The notes: generated by a model from the letters alone, not told the origin. A DNA stretch of 41,128 bases from Terriglobia bacterium (GCA_020073185.1 JAIQFT010000033.1:1-41128); one strand, 5' to 3'; shown: positions 6,471 through 15,328, counted from the first letter of the stretch. Numbers and translations are program-made.

Positions 6471-7640
6471 GTGGGGTTCGACTACTTCCATTACGCCAAG
6501 ACGGCATTTCGTCCTGCCGGGCTGGAGTCGGTGTTTCTGTTCGTCACCTCGACCTGCAATTCGCTCTGCCGTACCTGTTTTTACTGGGACGAACTTAACC
6601 AGGGCCGCGATCTCACGTTGCAGCAGATCGAAAACCTCAGCCGCACCGCGCCCAAGTTTCACAAGCTCTGGATCTCCGGCGGCGAGCCCTTCATGCGCAA
6701 GGAGCTGGCCGAGATCATCGAGCTCTTCTATGTCAACAACGGCGTGCGGCACATCAACCTGCCGACCAACGGCCTGCTCCCGGCCAAAATCGAATCGGTC
6801 ATCTCAGCGCTGTTGCAGCGTTGCCCGGAGCTGGTCATCGACCTGAACTTTTCACTCGACGGGCTGGCCAACACCCACGACGCCATCCGCGGCGTGCCCA
6901 ACAATTTTCAGAAGACGCTGGCGACCATGGACATGGCGGCTCGCAAGTGGCATGGTGTGCGGCGGCTGCGGCGCAACGTGGTCACCTGCGTCACGGCGGA
7001 AAACTATCGCGAACTGGTCGAACTCGGCCAAAAGATGATGCGCGAGACCGACTCCGACGGTCACTACTTCGAGATCATCCGCGGCGATCCGATGGACGCT
7101 TCGCTGAAGCGCCTGCCGCGCCAGGAACTGGTCGCGCTGCACCGGCGGCTGATGTTCTTTCACCAGCGCTACGCCGAGCAACTGTTTTCTCACCTGCCGG
7201 CGTTGCCGCGTGCGCTGGCTCGGGCCTACTATCTGGGAAACATAAAGTTTCACTTCGATATTCATGAGCAAAACCATTACAGCGACAAGGCTTGGCCGAT
7301 GGCCTGCACTGCCGGTCAGAGCACCATCGTGATCGATCACGACGGCCACTTCCGCGCCTGCGAACAGCGCCCCAAGCTCGGCCGGGTGCAGGATTTCGAT
7401 TGCAACCTCTCCGCCGCGCTGGCTTCGTCGCTGATGCGCGCAGAGGTGAAGGCGATCCCGGAAGCGAAGTGCTGGTGCACTCATTCCTGCTGGATTCACA
7501 GCTCGTCCAAATTCAGTCCCAAGGTGCTGCTCTTCCACATTCCGTGGGCATACCTGAAATCGCGCTGGCAGAAATTGCCGGAGACCGACATCGCGGACCT
7601 GGAGCGGTTCGTGGTGAACGATGCACCCACTCCTGGGTAG
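6471..7640 (+). CDS. Radical SAM protein with C-terminal SPASM-like cysteine region
   Basis: Radical S-adenosylmethionine enzyme, about 389 residues. The cluster motif is CNSLCRTC (CxxxCxxC), preceded by the strand FLFVTST. WISGGEPFMRKEL is the GGEP SAM-binding strand, and NLPTNG and DLNFSLDG are further barrel strands. The C-terminal part has ACTAGQSTIVIDHDGHFRAC and then CWCTHSC, resembling the auxiliary-cluster (SPASM/twitch) domains of peptide- and cofactor-modifying enzymes. The reaction cannot be assigned. An ATG at 6387 is in frame, but the 28 residues it adds are translated from the inverted repeat. The GTG at 6471 begins right where the conserved fold starts (VGFDYFHYAK). Neither start has a Shine-Dalgarno. 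Confidence 0.85.
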   Translation: MGFDYFHYAKTAFRPAGLESVFLFVTSTCNSLCRTCFYWDELNQGRDLTLQQIENLSRTAPKFHKLWISGGEPFMRKELAEIIELFYVNNGVRHINLPTNGLLPAKIESVISALLQRCPELVIDLNFSLDGLANTHDAIRGVPNNFQKTLATMDMAARKWHGVRRLRRNVVTCVTAENYRELVELGQKMMRETDSDGHYFEIIRGDPMDASLKRLPRQELVALHRRLMFFHQRYAEQLFSHLPALPRALARAYYLGNIKFHFDIHEQNHYSDKAWPMACTAGQSTIVIDHDGHFRACEQRPKLGRVQDFDCNLSAALASSLMRAEVKAIPEAKCWCTHSCWIHSSSKFSPKVLLFHIPWAYLKSRWQKLPETDIADLERFVVNDAPTPG

Positions 7641-7691
7641 TTCGTAGCTGGCAGCTCGTAGCTGAGCCACCATCTGCCAGCTACGAGCTAC
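7637..7691. repeat. Hairpin of reiterated gtagctgg words
   Basis: The 18-base arms 7637-7654 (gtagttcgtagctggcag) and 7674-7691 match with one mismatch across a 19-base loop that itself repeats ctcgtagctg. The radical SAM stop codon lies in the left arm. The next gene starts at 7709, so the element fills the junction. Confidence 0.7.
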
Positions 7692-7708
7692 CAAGATTCT
7701 ATTCAGCG

Positions 7709-8521
7709 ATGACCTCATATACGCCTCGCCGCATCGTCTCTCTCCAGCCCAGCGCGACAGTCATCCTTGACCGCCTGGGACGGCTCGATTCCGTCGTCGC
7801 CTGCACGCGCTACTGCGCCGATGTCTGTCCCGAGGCCGCCGCCGGACGCATCATCGTCTCCGATTCCTGGACGGCGCAGGCGGAGGAGATTCTTGCCGCC
7901 CAACCCGACCTGGTCATTGCCGCCGTCCCCTACCAGGAAAAAGCGGTGGCGGAAATTCTGCGGGCTGGCGTGCGATTCCTCGGGCTGGCCCCGCGCACAC
8001 TCGCCGACATTTATGGGGATATCGCCGCCATCGCCGGAATTCTCGGCGTGGCCGAGTGTGGCGCTTCCGTGATCGGCGAGATGAGGAATGTCATTGCCGG
8101 CGTCACCGCGCGCACTTCAGCCAAGCTGCGCCCGCGCGTCTATTGTGAGGAATGGGGCAAACCGCTGATCCATTCGCAGCCGTGGGTGGCGGAGATGGTG
8201 GAAGCCGCCGGGGGCGAGTTTGTCGGCCAACCCGGTCAGCGGACGACCGCGGAACAGGTCCGCGAAAACAACCCGGAGATCGTCATCGCCGCCTGGTGCG
8301 GCGCCGGCGACCGTGTCCCGCTGGAGAAAATCATTCGCGACCGCCAATGGAACGACCTGCCGGCTGCGCGCACTGGGAGCGTCTTCTGCGTGCGCGACGA
8401 ACTGCTCAACACACCCGCTCCCACCCTGCTCGGCGGCCTGCGTGCCTTGAGCCATGCCATTCATCCCGACCTGTTTCCCATGGCCGAAGGCATCCGAAGC
8501 ATCGCCGCTTCTGTGCTTTAA
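7709..8521 (+). CDS. BtuF-like (TroA-fold) substrate-binding protein lacking a signal peptide
   Basis: A 270-residue protein of the PBP2/BtuF class, which usually captures cobalamin or iron-chelates for an ABC importer. Family features: the opening strand RRIVSLQPSATVILDRLG, the VVACTRYCADVCP segment, LVIAAVPYQEKAVAEIL, and the C-terminal GSVFCVRDELLNTPAPTLLGGLRAL. No Sec signal or lipobox precedes the fold, so it is predicted to be cytoplasmic, unlike true transport BtuF. Cys residues near the N-terminus and in EEWGKPL and AAWCGAG could bind a ligand. The ATG at 7709 is chosen because upstream in-frame sequence belongs to the radical SAM gene in another frame. No permease or ATPase is nearby. 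Confidence 0.75.
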   Translation: MTSYTPRRIVSLQPSATVILDRLGRLDSVVACTRYCADVCPEAAAGRIIVSDSWTAQAEEILAAQPDLVIAAVPYQEKAVAEILRAGVRFLGLAPRTLADIYGDIAAIAGILGVAECGASVIGEMRNVIAGVTARTSAKLRPRVYCEEWGKPLIHSQPWVAEMVEAAGGEFVGQPGQRTTAEQVRENNPEIVIAAWCGAGDRVPLEKIIRDRQWNDLPAARTGSVFCVRDELLNTPAPTLLGGLRALSHAIHPDLFPMAEGIRSIAASVL

Positions 8522-8529
8522 TATCACCC

Positions 8530-9015
8530 ATGACCCCAGCGATCAAGCCCGCGGACCTGTTGCGCGAACTCGACGAACTGGCACTTTCGGCGCGCTCCGC
8601 CGACCAACTCATGAAGTTCATCTGTGCGCGACTGCACGAGCGCATGCTCAAGTACAACTGGGTCGGGTTCTACATGATCCGGGATGAAGCCGGTGGCGAG
8701 CGCGTCTTGCACCTGGGCGAGTTCGTCGGCAGCATGACCCCGCATACCCGCATCCAGCTCAACCAGGGCATCTGCGGCGCCGCCGCCTCCACGGGAAAAA
8801 CCGTGGTCGTGGACGACGTCAACAAGGATTCCCGCTATCTCGCCTGCTCCCTCGAAACCAAGTCGGAAATCGTCGTGCCCATCTTCGTGCACCGCGAGGT
8901 GGTGGGCGAGATTGACATTGACAGTCACTTCCCCGCCGCTTTCACCGCCGACGACCGCAAGCTGGTGGAGCACTGCGCCGAACTTGTCGGGCGCATGATC
9001 GAGAAGCAGGGCTGA
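8530..9015 (+). CDS. GAF-domain protein, free methionine-R-sulfoxide reductase-like
   Basis: A 161-residue single GAF domain. The pattern NWVGFYMI, then NQGICGAAASTGKTVVVDDV, ACSLETKSEIVVPIFVH and GEIDIDSH is that of fRMsr enzymes, which reduce free Met-R-sulfoxide with a cysteine relay. Cys82 and Cys106 have the exact 24-residue spacing of the resolving and catalytic pair. The third family cysteine, ten residues before Cys82, is His72 here. A two-cysteine enzyme is therefore likely; a small-molecule sensor is an alternative. It starts eight bases after the upstream stop, and two bases separate its stop from the Nudix gene, so it is probably part of one transcript. Confidence 0.75.
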   Translation: MTPAIKPADLLRELDELALSARSADQLMKFICARLHERMLKYNWVGFYMIRDEAGGERVLHLGEFVGSMTPHTRIQLNQGICGAAASTGKTVVVDDVNKDSRYLACSLETKSEIVVPIFVHREVVGEIDIDSHFPAAFTADDRKLVEHCAELVGRMIEKQG

Positions 9016-9017
9016 AG

Positions 9018-9497
9018 ATGAAGCCCGGCGCGAAGAAAACCACGCGTGGCCGGTCCATCACGCGCGTTGCCGCCGCCTTGATCCTGCGGCGCCGCAATGC
9101 GGGCGAGGACGATCGCTCCGCTTCTCCTGCTACCGGCGATCCGCAAATCCTGATCTGCCAACGCACCCGCCACCAGCCGTTTCCGCTGAAGTGGGAGTTC
9201 CCGGGCGGCAAGATCGAGCCCGGCGAGCAGCCGCGCGATGCTCTCCGCCGCGAACTGGACGAAGAACTCGGCATTGACGCCACCATCGGGGACGAGATCA
9301 CACGCATCCGGTACACCTACACGCACGGCGGCACGGTCGAGCTGCGCTTTTTCGTGGTCAACGATTTCGCCGGCCAGATTGAGAACCGCATCTTCAAGGA
9401 TGTGCGCTGGGTTTCGCGCAAAGAACTGCCGGAGTTCGATTTTCTGGAAGCCGACGCCGGGCTGGTGGACGACCTCGCCCGCGGCGAGTTTGTGTGA
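9018..9497 (+). CDS. Nudix hydrolase, MutT-like
   Basis: A 159-residue Nudix protein. The complete Nudix box GX5EX7REUXEEXGU runs from Gly64 to Ile86 (GKIEPGE...RELDEELGI), preceded by KWEFPGG. It resembles the (d)CTP/8-oxo-dGTP pyrophosphatase group that sanitises damaged nucleotides. A low-complexity insertion (about residues 28-42) lies in the loop after the first strand. It is coupled to the fRMsr-like gene, which suggests a small oxidative-damage repair unit; that link is inference. Confidence 0.88.
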   Translation: MKPGAKKTTRGRSITRVAAALILRRRNAGEDDRSASPATGDPQILICQRTRHQPFPLKWEFPGGKIEPGEQPRDALRRELDEELGIDATIGDEITRIRYTYTHGGTVELRFFVVNDFAGQIENRIFKDVRWVSRKELPEFDFLEADAGLVDDLARGEFV

Positions 9498-9551
9498 TTT
9501 CACTTAAGAATGGTCGGATCTGAGGAGTTAGGAATTCCGCCAATCCCGAGG

Positions 9552-9586
9552 CAAAAAGTAGGGGCACCCGGAAAACCGGATGCCCC
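9552..9586 (-). terminator. Rho-independent terminator of the TonB receptor gene
   Basis: The 11-bp arms ggggcacccgg and ccggatgcccc (one mismatch) with an AAAA loop occupy 9561-9586. Read on the minus strand the hairpin is followed by CTACTTTTTG (U-rich). It lies about 20 bases beyond the receptor stop. Confidence 0.8.
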
Positions 9587-9608
9587 AAAGTGTTGCAGGA
9601 GGTTCGTC

Positions 9609-12600
9609 TTAGAAGATGAACTTTGCGCCCAACTGCACCAACCGTGAATTCGTGTTGGTACGAATCGAGGTGACCCGGCCGAAGTTGGCCGAAGAACTGT
9701 TGCCGGTCGGGTTGGCGAAGTTGGTGTGGTTGAACAGGTTGAACGCCTCGAGGCGCAACTGGATGGTTGTGCCTTCGGTGACCTTCGTGTCCTTCTGAAG
9801 GGCGAAGTCGATGTTGGCGTAGCTGGGACCGTGCAGGAAGCCACGGCGCGTCGTGCCCAGCGTACCGAGTGCATTTGGCTCGAACGCGCCCGGGTCGAAG
9901 AAGTAATGGTTCAAAGTCCCGAATACGGCCGTGTGCGGATCCAGAGCCTTCGGCTTAAAGACCACGTCCGGACGATCCGGGCAGGCATAGAACGTGTAGT
10001 TGCCGGCGCAGGTCAGCGAGTTGTCGCTGTTGTCCTGGAAGATGATCGGTTGGCCGGTCTGCCAGGCGTAGATGCCCGTTAACCGCCATCCGCCCATCAC
10101 TCGGCTGGGCATCCATGAGAACATGCTCAGCTTGTTCAGGTTCGGGACGTCGTAGCTGGAGCTGACGGTGAAGCGATGACGGGTATCGAAGGCTGAATCG
10201 CCGTAATCGCGTTTGAGGTTGCCGTACGGATCGCTTCCGCCGTTCGCCAGGAACGCAATATCCTCGAAGCTGGACCCTTGATCCATGGCATGCGCCCAGG
10301 TGTAGGTACCCAGCACCTGCAGGCCGTGGCTGAGGTGCTTATCCACGGTGACCTGCAGCGAATTGTAAATCGAATTCGCGTTCGTGTGCTGCATACCCGA
10401 CTGGGCAAAGATATTGGGGTCGAACGGGTAGTGACTCGGGAAGTTGCCCGGTGCGTTTTCGGGGTCATTGAAGCATGCCGGATTGGTCAGACAGTCCGCA
10501 ACGCCGGCCGGAGTTGCCGAGTTGAAGGAGTAGGAGGCGACCAGGTGACGTGCCATCGAGCCTACATAGGCCACGCGCATAATGGTCTGGCCGGGAAGCT
10601 CGCGCTCCACGGTCAGGTTGTAGTTAGCCGCGCGCGGTATGGTGGACTTGGGATCGAACACGTTGATGAAGAACGGCTCAAAGGCTGTGAAGTCGATCAC
10701 ACTTCCCGGCGCCGGAGGAACAAACGGGAACTTGTTCGTTATCGACACCCCGGTGGCGATGTTTTTCCAAGGATCCGGGAACGACGGCGCCAGATGAAGG
10801 TCTCCGACGCCAGTGCTGGTCAGGCCGAGCGGCGGGTTGCCCAAGTCTTGCAGGTTCAGCTCTTCTTCGCCGCGGTTGTAATAGAGACCGATGCCGCCGC
10901 GGATGGACATCTTCCCCGGTCCGCCGGAAATCCTGCCCCAGTTCGGACTGTAGGCGAAGCCGACGCGAGGTCCAAAGTGGTTGTACTTGGTGGTGGCGCC
11001 GCCGCCCTTGTTGCAACCGGGATCGCCGTTGAAGTTGTAGGCCACCGGAGCGGTGGGGAAAACCTTGGATTGCTGTCCGGCAATTATGCAGACGCGGTTA
11101 ATCCCGTTGTTCTGCAGTTCCTGAATCGGCTGATCGATCTGGTAGCCGGTGCCGAAGGTCAGCGTCAGGTTGTCGCGCATCCGCCACTGATCTTGCACGT
11201 AGGCGTAATGTTCATACGCCTGCGCGATGATCAGCGAACCCGACCCCTGGTTGTAGCCGGTTGGAATGCCGAGCAGGAAGTTCAGGCCAGGATCGCCAGT
11301 GCCGAACGTCGCGCTGTTGTTGAACGTAAACGAGCCGCTGTTCCGGGCACTAAACGGGTTCCACACCTGGAACTTGCGACCTTCATACCCGACCTTGATG
11401 CTGTGCCGTCCACGCACCCAGCTAAAGTTGTCGGTGAGCTGGTAGGTCTGGTCCTTGCGGGGCTGCGGACCGTTGGTGGAGAAACCCAGCCCAAAGTAGC
11501 CGGTGATGGTCATTGCCGGATATCCGGCGCCGCTGGGCAGTTGCGGGAAGATGTTGGTGAACCCAACATCCTTCGGCTGAACTGGCGCGATCGGAAACAC
11601 GGCCTGGAAGTACAGGCGCGTATAGCCAAGACGGAGCTCGTTCAGCATGGAGCTGCTTAAGGTGCGGCTCCAGGAGGCCGTGAACTGCTTCGTAAACGCC
11701 GAGCTCTTCTGGCCGAAGCCCGGCAAAGTGGAGGCGGTGAAGGGCAGATCGTCGACCGACGCGTTGTTATTCGCGTAAGCATAGAACCAAAATGCGTCTT
11801 TCGACCCGACGTTCTGGTCCAACCGCCCGATGTACTGGTTGGTCCTGCCGGCCAGCGATGGATTGAAGGTGAACTGGTTCGTTCCCAGGTTCGGCAAAGG
11901 CACAAATTGCTTTACCAGCGAAGCCGCCTGCGCATTGAAGGAAGCTGCTCCGCCGGGAACCTGTACTGGCGCGCCGCTGGCGGTACTGCCCCCAGCGAGC
12001 ACGTTGATCCACGGCGTGCCTGCCGGGAATCCACCGATGGCAAAGGGCGTGGTTTTAGCGGGATCGAGGCAGAAGGCTCCTGTCCCGCGCACCCCGGACT
12101 TCGTGCAACTGATTGCACTGAAGTTACCGGTTAACTGCGCCGGCGTATACACCGTGGTGATGCCCGTCTGTTGGGTGGAGGGAACCACGTTGCGAGTGTT
12201 CTGGAGACTAAAGAAGAAGAAAGTCTTGTTCTTGATGATCGGGCCGCCAACCGTCCCACCGTACTGGTGCTGGTGGAACTTGGCCGGGTGGAGCTGGAAG
12301 TAGTTCTTGGTGTTCAGCGAGGTGTCGCGGAAGAACTCGAAAGCCGTGCCATGGAACGAGTTCGTTCCCGACTTCGTGATCGCGTTCATGATCGCGCCCG
12401 AGTTGCGCCCGTATTCCGGATTGATCGTGTTGGTGATCATGCGGACTTCCGAGATCGCGTCCGGGTTGGGCGGCGCCAGCGGGCTGTTCAGCGGCAGGTC
12501 GTTGGAATCCGAGCCGTTGATCAGGTAACTGTTCTGTTGCGCCTGGCTGCCGTTGGTCGAGTAATTGGTTCCGAAACGGGTGTCCGGCAGAACTACGCCG

Positions 12601-13100
12601 GGCAGGGTCTGCTGCAAGGTGACCCAGTTACGGCCGTTCAGCGGCAGATCGGTGATGGTCTTCTCGCTGATGGTGGCCGTCAACTGTATGCTGGTCTGCT
12701 CGACCTGGGCAGGGTTGGCGATGACGGTCACTTCCTCGGTGACAGCTCCCACCTTCAGGCTCACGGTGCTGACAAAGGTCTGGTTTGCCAACAGTTTGAT
12801 GTCGCCAACCGTGGTGGTGGCATACCCGGCCTTGGTGGCGCTGATGGCGTAAGTGCCGGGAATCAGGTTGATGAACTCAAAGGTTCCATCGCCGCTCGAC
12901 GTGGTCGTTCTCGAGAAGCCAGTAGCAGGGTTGGTGATCTTCATTGCTACGCCTGGTACCACCGCGCCGCTGGAGTCGGTGACTGTGCCGCGCACGCGGG
13001 CATACAGTTCGTCGGCCAGCGCCGCCGTGGATAACAAGCTGAGAATTACGACGGTGATCGCAAGCACTGTAATCAACCGGCGAGTAAACGCAGCGTCCAT
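9609..13100 (-). CDS. TonB-dependent receptor, Oar-like, with N-terminal CarboxypepD_reg domain
   Basis: A 1,163-residue outer-membrane protein. Domains in order: Sec signal peptide (about 1-29); CarboxypepD_reg/beta-sandwich domain (VRGTVTDSSGAVVPGV to about 115); plug domain (LPLNGRNWVTLQQTLPGV to NPEYGRNSGAIMNAITKSG, about 150-245); and a large beta-barrel ending in LVQLGAKFIF, with a terminal Phe as BAM substrates have. This architecture is typical of Acidobacteriota, where dozens of paralogues import or export unknown polymers or peptides. The ATG at 13100 has GGAGG four to five bases upstream. No TonB box is obvious. It is monocistronic, with its own terminator. The substrate is unknown. 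Confidence 0.9.
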   Translation of the reverse strand: MDAAFTRRLITVLAITVVILSLLSTAALADELYARVRGTVTDSSGAVVPGVAMKITNPATGFSRTTTSSGDGTFEFINLIPGTYAISATKAGYATTTVGDIKLLANQTFVSTVSLKVGAVTEEVTVIANPAQVEQTSIQLTATISEKTITDLPLNGRNWVTLQQTLPGVVLPDTRFGTNYSTNGSQAQQNSYLINGSDSNDLPLNSPLAPPNPDAISEVRMITNTINPEYGRNSGAIMNAITKSGTNSFHGTAFEFFRDTSLNTKNYFQLHPAKFHQHQYGGTVGGPIIKNKTFFFFSLQNTRNVVPSTQQTGITTVYTPAQLTGNFSAISCTKSGVRGTGAFCLDPAKTTPFAIGGFPAGTPWINVLAGGSTASGAPVQVPGGAASFNAQAASLVKQFVPLPNLGTNQFTFNPSLAGRTNQYIGRLDQNVGSKDAFWFYAYANNNASVDDLPFTASTLPGFGQKSSAFTKQFTASWSRTLSSSMLNELRLGYTRLYFQAVFPIAPVQPKDVGFTNIFPQLPSGAGYPAMTITGYFGLGFSTNGPQPRKDQTYQLTDNFSWVRGRHSIKVGYEGRKFQVWNPFSARNSGSFTFNNSATFGTGDPGLNFLLGIPTGYNQGSGSLIIAQAYEHYAYVQDQWRMRDNLTLTFGTGYQIDQPIQELQNNGINRVCIIAGQQSKVFPTAPVAYNFNGDPGCNKGGGATTKYNHFGPRVGFAYSPNWGRISGGPGKMSIRGGIGLYYNRGEEELNLQDLGNPPLGLTSTGVGDLHLAPSFPDPWKNIATGVSITNKFPFVPPAPGSVIDFTAFEPFFINVFDPKSTIPRAANYNLTVERELPGQTIMRVAYVGSMARHLVASYSFNSATPAGVADCLTNPACFNDPENAPGNFPSHYPFDPNIFAQSGMQHTNANSIYNSLQVTVDKHLSHGLQVLGTYTWAHAMDQGSSFEDIAFLANGGSDPYGNLKRDYGDSAFDTRHRFTVSSSYDVPNLNKLSMFSWMPSRVMGGWRLTGIYAWQTGQPIIFQDNSDNSLTCAGNYTFYACPDRPDVVFKPKALDPHTAVFGTLNHYFFDPGAFEPNALGTLGTTRRGFLHGPSYANIDFALQKDTKVTEGTTIQLRLEAFNLFNHTNFANPTGNSSSANFGRVTSIRTNTNSRLVQLGAKFIF

Positions 13101-13144
13101 ACTGCCTCCGTTTTGTGAATCTGTGTCCGTCTGGGGAATACTAG

Positions 13145-13178
13145 CCTAAGCTTTGCACGTCGGCGACCAAAGCTTGGC
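13145..13178. promoter_or_regulatory. Inverted repeat upstream of the TonB receptor
   Basis: AAGCTTTG (13148-13155) and CAAAGCTT (13168-13175) are perfect complements, extended by GCC/GGC on the outside, with a 12-base spacer. It lies about 45-75 bases before the receptor start on the minus strand, where an operator or leader hairpin would be. Function is inferred from position only. Confidence 0.45.
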
Positions 13179-13333
13179 AATTTAGAATCAGCTACTTACA
13201 AGCAGTTTGTGGCCGGATCGGAGGTACTGGTTCCTGAATCCATAGTCGGGCTATGGAAAATGAAATATAGGGGCTAGCCGCCCTAGGCGATTCGCTCCCC
13301 TTTGTAGCATTTGGACTTTCCCGAAATGGAATG

Positions 13334-14590
13334 CTAGCCCTTGCCAAGGGTGACGAACCAGGCGACCGTCAGCGCGATTAATACGGCGGTGGTGGCCCAC
13401 GCGACCACGTTGTAAAAGCGCGAATTGACGTGCTCGCCCATGAGTTCGCGCTTGTTGATGAGCATGACCATGAACACCAGCACAAACGGCAGCGCGATGC
13501 CGTTCAGCACCTGCGAAAACAGGATCACCTTGATGTAGGGGAAATTCGGGACCAGGATCACGCCCGCCCCGGCCGCGATCAGCGCCGTGTACAGCCAGTA
13601 GAAGACCGGCGCTTCGCGGAACTTCTTCCCCACCCCCGACTCGAAGCCCAGACCCTCGCACACCGAGTACGCGGTTGAAATCGGCAGGATGGAAGCCGCG
13701 AACAGCGAGGCATTGAACAGCCCGGCGGCAAACAACAGGTATGCATACCGGCCGGCCAGGGGGCGGAGCGCAATGGCGGCCTGGGCGGCGGTCTCGATGT
13801 TACGCACGCCGTGCACATGCAAGCTCGCGGCGCATGCCAGCACGATGAACCAGGCCACCACCACCGCGAATACGCACCCCAGGATCACGTCCAGTCGCGA
13901 GGTGCGGTACTGCCGCACGGTAATCCCCTTTTCCACGATTGATGCTTGCAGGTAGAACTGCATCCAAGGCGCAATGGTAGTGCCAATTACGCCGATGGTC
14001 ATGTATAAGTACGTCGGATCCGACCACACGTTGTGGCGCGGCGGCGGGGTTACCGTCCTCACCATGGCTTCCGCCCAGTGGGGCTTCGACAGCACGCCCG
14101 CGAAAATGTAAGCGATGTAGAAGAAGGACGCCATCAGGAATACCTTCTCAACGCTCTTGTAACTGCCCTTCACCACGATCAGCCACACGAAGGCCGCGCA
14201 CACCGGTACGGTGATGTACTTGCTGGCGTGAAACAGCTCCAGGCTGCTGGCGATACCGGCAAATTCGCTGAGGATGTTGCCGAAGTTGATGACGATCAGC
14301 GCCACCATCATGAAGAAGGTGATGCGGAAGCCGAACTCCTCGCGGATCAGGTCGCTGAGTCCCTTGCCGGTGACCGCGCCCATGCGTGATGCCATTTCCT
14401 GCACCACGATCAGCGCGATGGTGGTGGGAATCATCGTCCACAGCAGTGAGTAGCCGAACTGCGCCCCGGCTTGCGAGTAGGTCAGGATGCCGCCGGCGTC
14501 GTTGTCCACGTTCGCCGTGATGAATCCCGGCCCCACTACCGCCAGAATGAGCAGGATGCGAATTCGCCACCGTTTCAGCCACCGTTTCAT
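13334..14590 (-). CDS. NRAMP family divalent metal transporter, atypical ion site
   Basis: A 418-residue inner-membrane protein with about 11 hydrophobic helices and the NRAMP fold (GPGFITANVDNDAGGILTYS in helix 1, QEMASRMGAVTGKGLSDLIR in helix 2-3). Classical MntH/NRAMP carries DPGN in helix 1 and MPH in helix 6. Here these are NVDNDAGG and IGTTIAPWMQFY, so the metal-coordinating Met is replaced by Ala and the His by Trp. Such changes occur in NRAMP-related clades outside the Mn/Fe group, including Mg2+ transporters, so the ion is uncertain. The start at 14590 lacks a clear Shine-Dalgarno. It is divergent from the outer-membrane protein gene. Confidence 0.85.
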   Translation of the reverse strand: MKRWLKRWRIRILLILAVVGPGFITANVDNDAGGILTYSQAGAQFGYSLLWTMIPTTIALIVVQEMASRMGAVTGKGLSDLIREEFGFRITFFMMVALIVINFGNILSEFAGIASSLELFHASKYITVPVCAAFVWLIVVKGSYKSVEKVFLMASFFYIAYIFAGVLSKPHWAEAMVRTVTPPPRHNVWSDPTYLYMTIGVIGTTIAPWMQFYLQASIVEKGITVRQYRTSRLDVILGCVFAVVVAWFIVLACAASLHVHGVRNIETAAQAAIALRPLAGRYAYLLFAAGLFNASLFAASILPISTAYSVCEGLGFESGVGKKFREAPVFYWLYTALIAAGAGVILVPNFPYIKVILFSQVLNGIALPFVLVFMVMLINKRELMGEHVNSRFYNVVAWATTAVLIALTVAWFVTLGKG

Positions 14591-14615
14591 CGGTCACGCC
14601 GCTTCGACTGTTGGG

Positions 14616-14634
14616 CTCGGGTATCTGACCCGAG
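14616..14634. promoter_or_regulatory. Palindrome upstream of the NRAMP gene
   Basis: CTCGGGT and ACCCGAG are separated by five bases, a perfect 7-bp dyad 26-44 bases before the NRAMP start. It lies in the spacer between divergent genes and could be a metal-regulator operator or a leader hairpin. It matches no operator I know. Confidence 0.4.
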
Positions 14635-14740
14635 GAACAGTTGCTGGGATCAAACGCGCACCAGCATAAATGCCGCTCTCGAATCTGGCCACCCACAATC
14701 CTGCGAACGTGCATCCAACGTTTATCCGGAGGAGAATTCT

Positions 14741-15328
14741 GTGCGCAAAACCAGCAAGACAGCCATCCTGATTTCGATTGTCAGCATGCTCCTGGCCGTG
14801 CCCGCTGTGGCGCAAAAGATTGAATTGGCCGTTGGCGCCGGCGGATACTTCCCCGTCAACCTCACCGGCGTCGGCAATGCTGCGGCGATCGAGGGCAGCG
14901 TGGCCTATCGCATCGCTTCCGTCCCGCTGCTGTCCGCCTATGTCGAGGTGCCGGTGGTGGGAACACTAAACTCTCACGTCACGACGTTCGGTCTGACATC
15001 GTCGGCGAGTTACTCGGCGCTGTTTGTCGCGCCCGGGCTGCGGGTGAAGTTCGCGCCCGGATTTTTCGTCTCGCCGTGGGTTGCCGTGGGCGGCGGCTTG
15101 GCTCACTTCAGCGCCAACTCCGGGCTGCGGCAGCTAGGCGCTTCCGACACCACCAACACGAACGTCTTTGACTACGGAGGTGGCCTTGACGTAAAAATCG
15201 CGCCCTACCTCAGCGTCCGCGGCGAAGTGCGCGACTTCTACTCCGGCGGCCTCGGCTTCAACCTCGGCAATTTTGACCAGCGCCAGCACAACATCGTGAC
15301 CACCGGCGGGCTGGTGTTTCGGTTTTAG
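14741..15328 (+). CDS. Outer-membrane beta-barrel protein (OmpW/porin-like fold)
   Basis: A 195-residue protein starting at GTG 14741, with GGAGGAG seven bases upstream. A Sec signal peptide (cleavage probably after VPAVAQ) is followed by alternating amphipathic strands (KIELAVGAGGYFPVNL, LRVKFAPGFFVSPWVAVGGGL, LSVRGEVRDFYSGG) and a C-terminal GLVFRF ending in Phe. This is the pattern of small eight-stranded outer-membrane beta-barrels. Function is unknown. The frame stays open far upstream, but that part overlaps the NRAMP gene and is not coding. Confidence 0.8.
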   Translation: MRKTSKTAILISIVSMLLAVPAVAQKIELAVGAGGYFPVNLTGVGNAAAIEGSVAYRIASVPLLSAYVEVPVVGTLNSHVTTFGLTSSASYSALFVAPGLRVKFAPGFFVSPWVAVGGGLAHFSANSGLRQLGASDTTNTNVFDYGGGLDVKIAPYLSVRGEVRDFYSGGLGFNLGNFDQRQHNIVTTGGLVFRF

